From Paracidovorax wautersii (lineage in GTDB: Bacteria; Pseudomonadota; Gammaproteobacteria; Burkholderiales; Burkholderiaceae_C), in the NCBI GenBank assembly GCA_009912175.1, contig WNDQ01000016.1, forward strand, positions 1 to 64,000: DNA of 64,000 bases. Reading direction: 5' to 3'. Of this stretch, positions 63,960 to 64,000 are shown piece by piece. A program made the translations under genes and the position numbers. Within the stretch, counting starts at the first letter, position 1, and each line of letters opens with the position of its first letter. Below the pieces are notes generated by a model, which had not been told where the DNA came from, did no database searches, and saw only the letters and a program-made list of their open reading frames with translations.

Positions 63960-64000
63960 GTCGGTCCTCCAAACCCATGAATACGGTGCTCCCGCGCGGC

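Overview
The window is about 64 kb of GC-rich DNA. Gene content (ctaA-ctaB-sco, comF, trmL, pcaIJF, tamAB, proS, rppH, proB, Bug-type receptors) suggests a Burkholderiales/Comamonadaceae-like chromosome. I saw no rRNA, recognisable tRNA, IS element, prophage or CRISPR array. Main blocks: (1) a secreted metallo-beta-lactamase-fold lipoprotein and a Sel1-repeat protein; (2) an MdtABC-type RND efflux operon with a NodT outer-membrane factor; (3) folA; (4) sco-ctaB-ctaA plus a tiny COX2-transmembrane-only gene; (5) BioC-like/comF, then an aromatic/acyl-CoA catabolic block that looks inserted before trmL; (6) MaoC, Bug receptor, SDR and pcaFJI with an IclR-type regulator; (7) DUF1841, MoxR, argO/argP, VWA(CoxE), tamA, tamB; (8) an Fbp-like ABC importer with TctDE-like two-component genes; (9) a Dpp-type importer with N-formylglutamate amidohydrolase-like and M20 hydrolases; (10) SLT, proS, rppH, CNP1-like and proB. 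The least expected signal is the number of apparent lesions in otherwise well-conserved genes: frameshifts in the MBL gene, mdtB, mdtC (two) and an SDR start; in-frame stops in an enoyl-CoA hydratase (TAG) and pcaI (TAA); and an apparent 14-residue deletion in NodT. Without reads I cannot separate gene decay from sequencing or assembly error. Other points worth checking are a perfect 30-bp tandem hairpin duplication carrying the rppH stop codon, an AT-rich near-perfect inverted repeat upstream of ctaA, and the orphan COX2-like mini-protein. I found no confidently novel system; the best candidate is the EntE-like ligase/amidohydrolase/thiolase block between comF and trmL. All family calls come from reading the translations, not from database searches.
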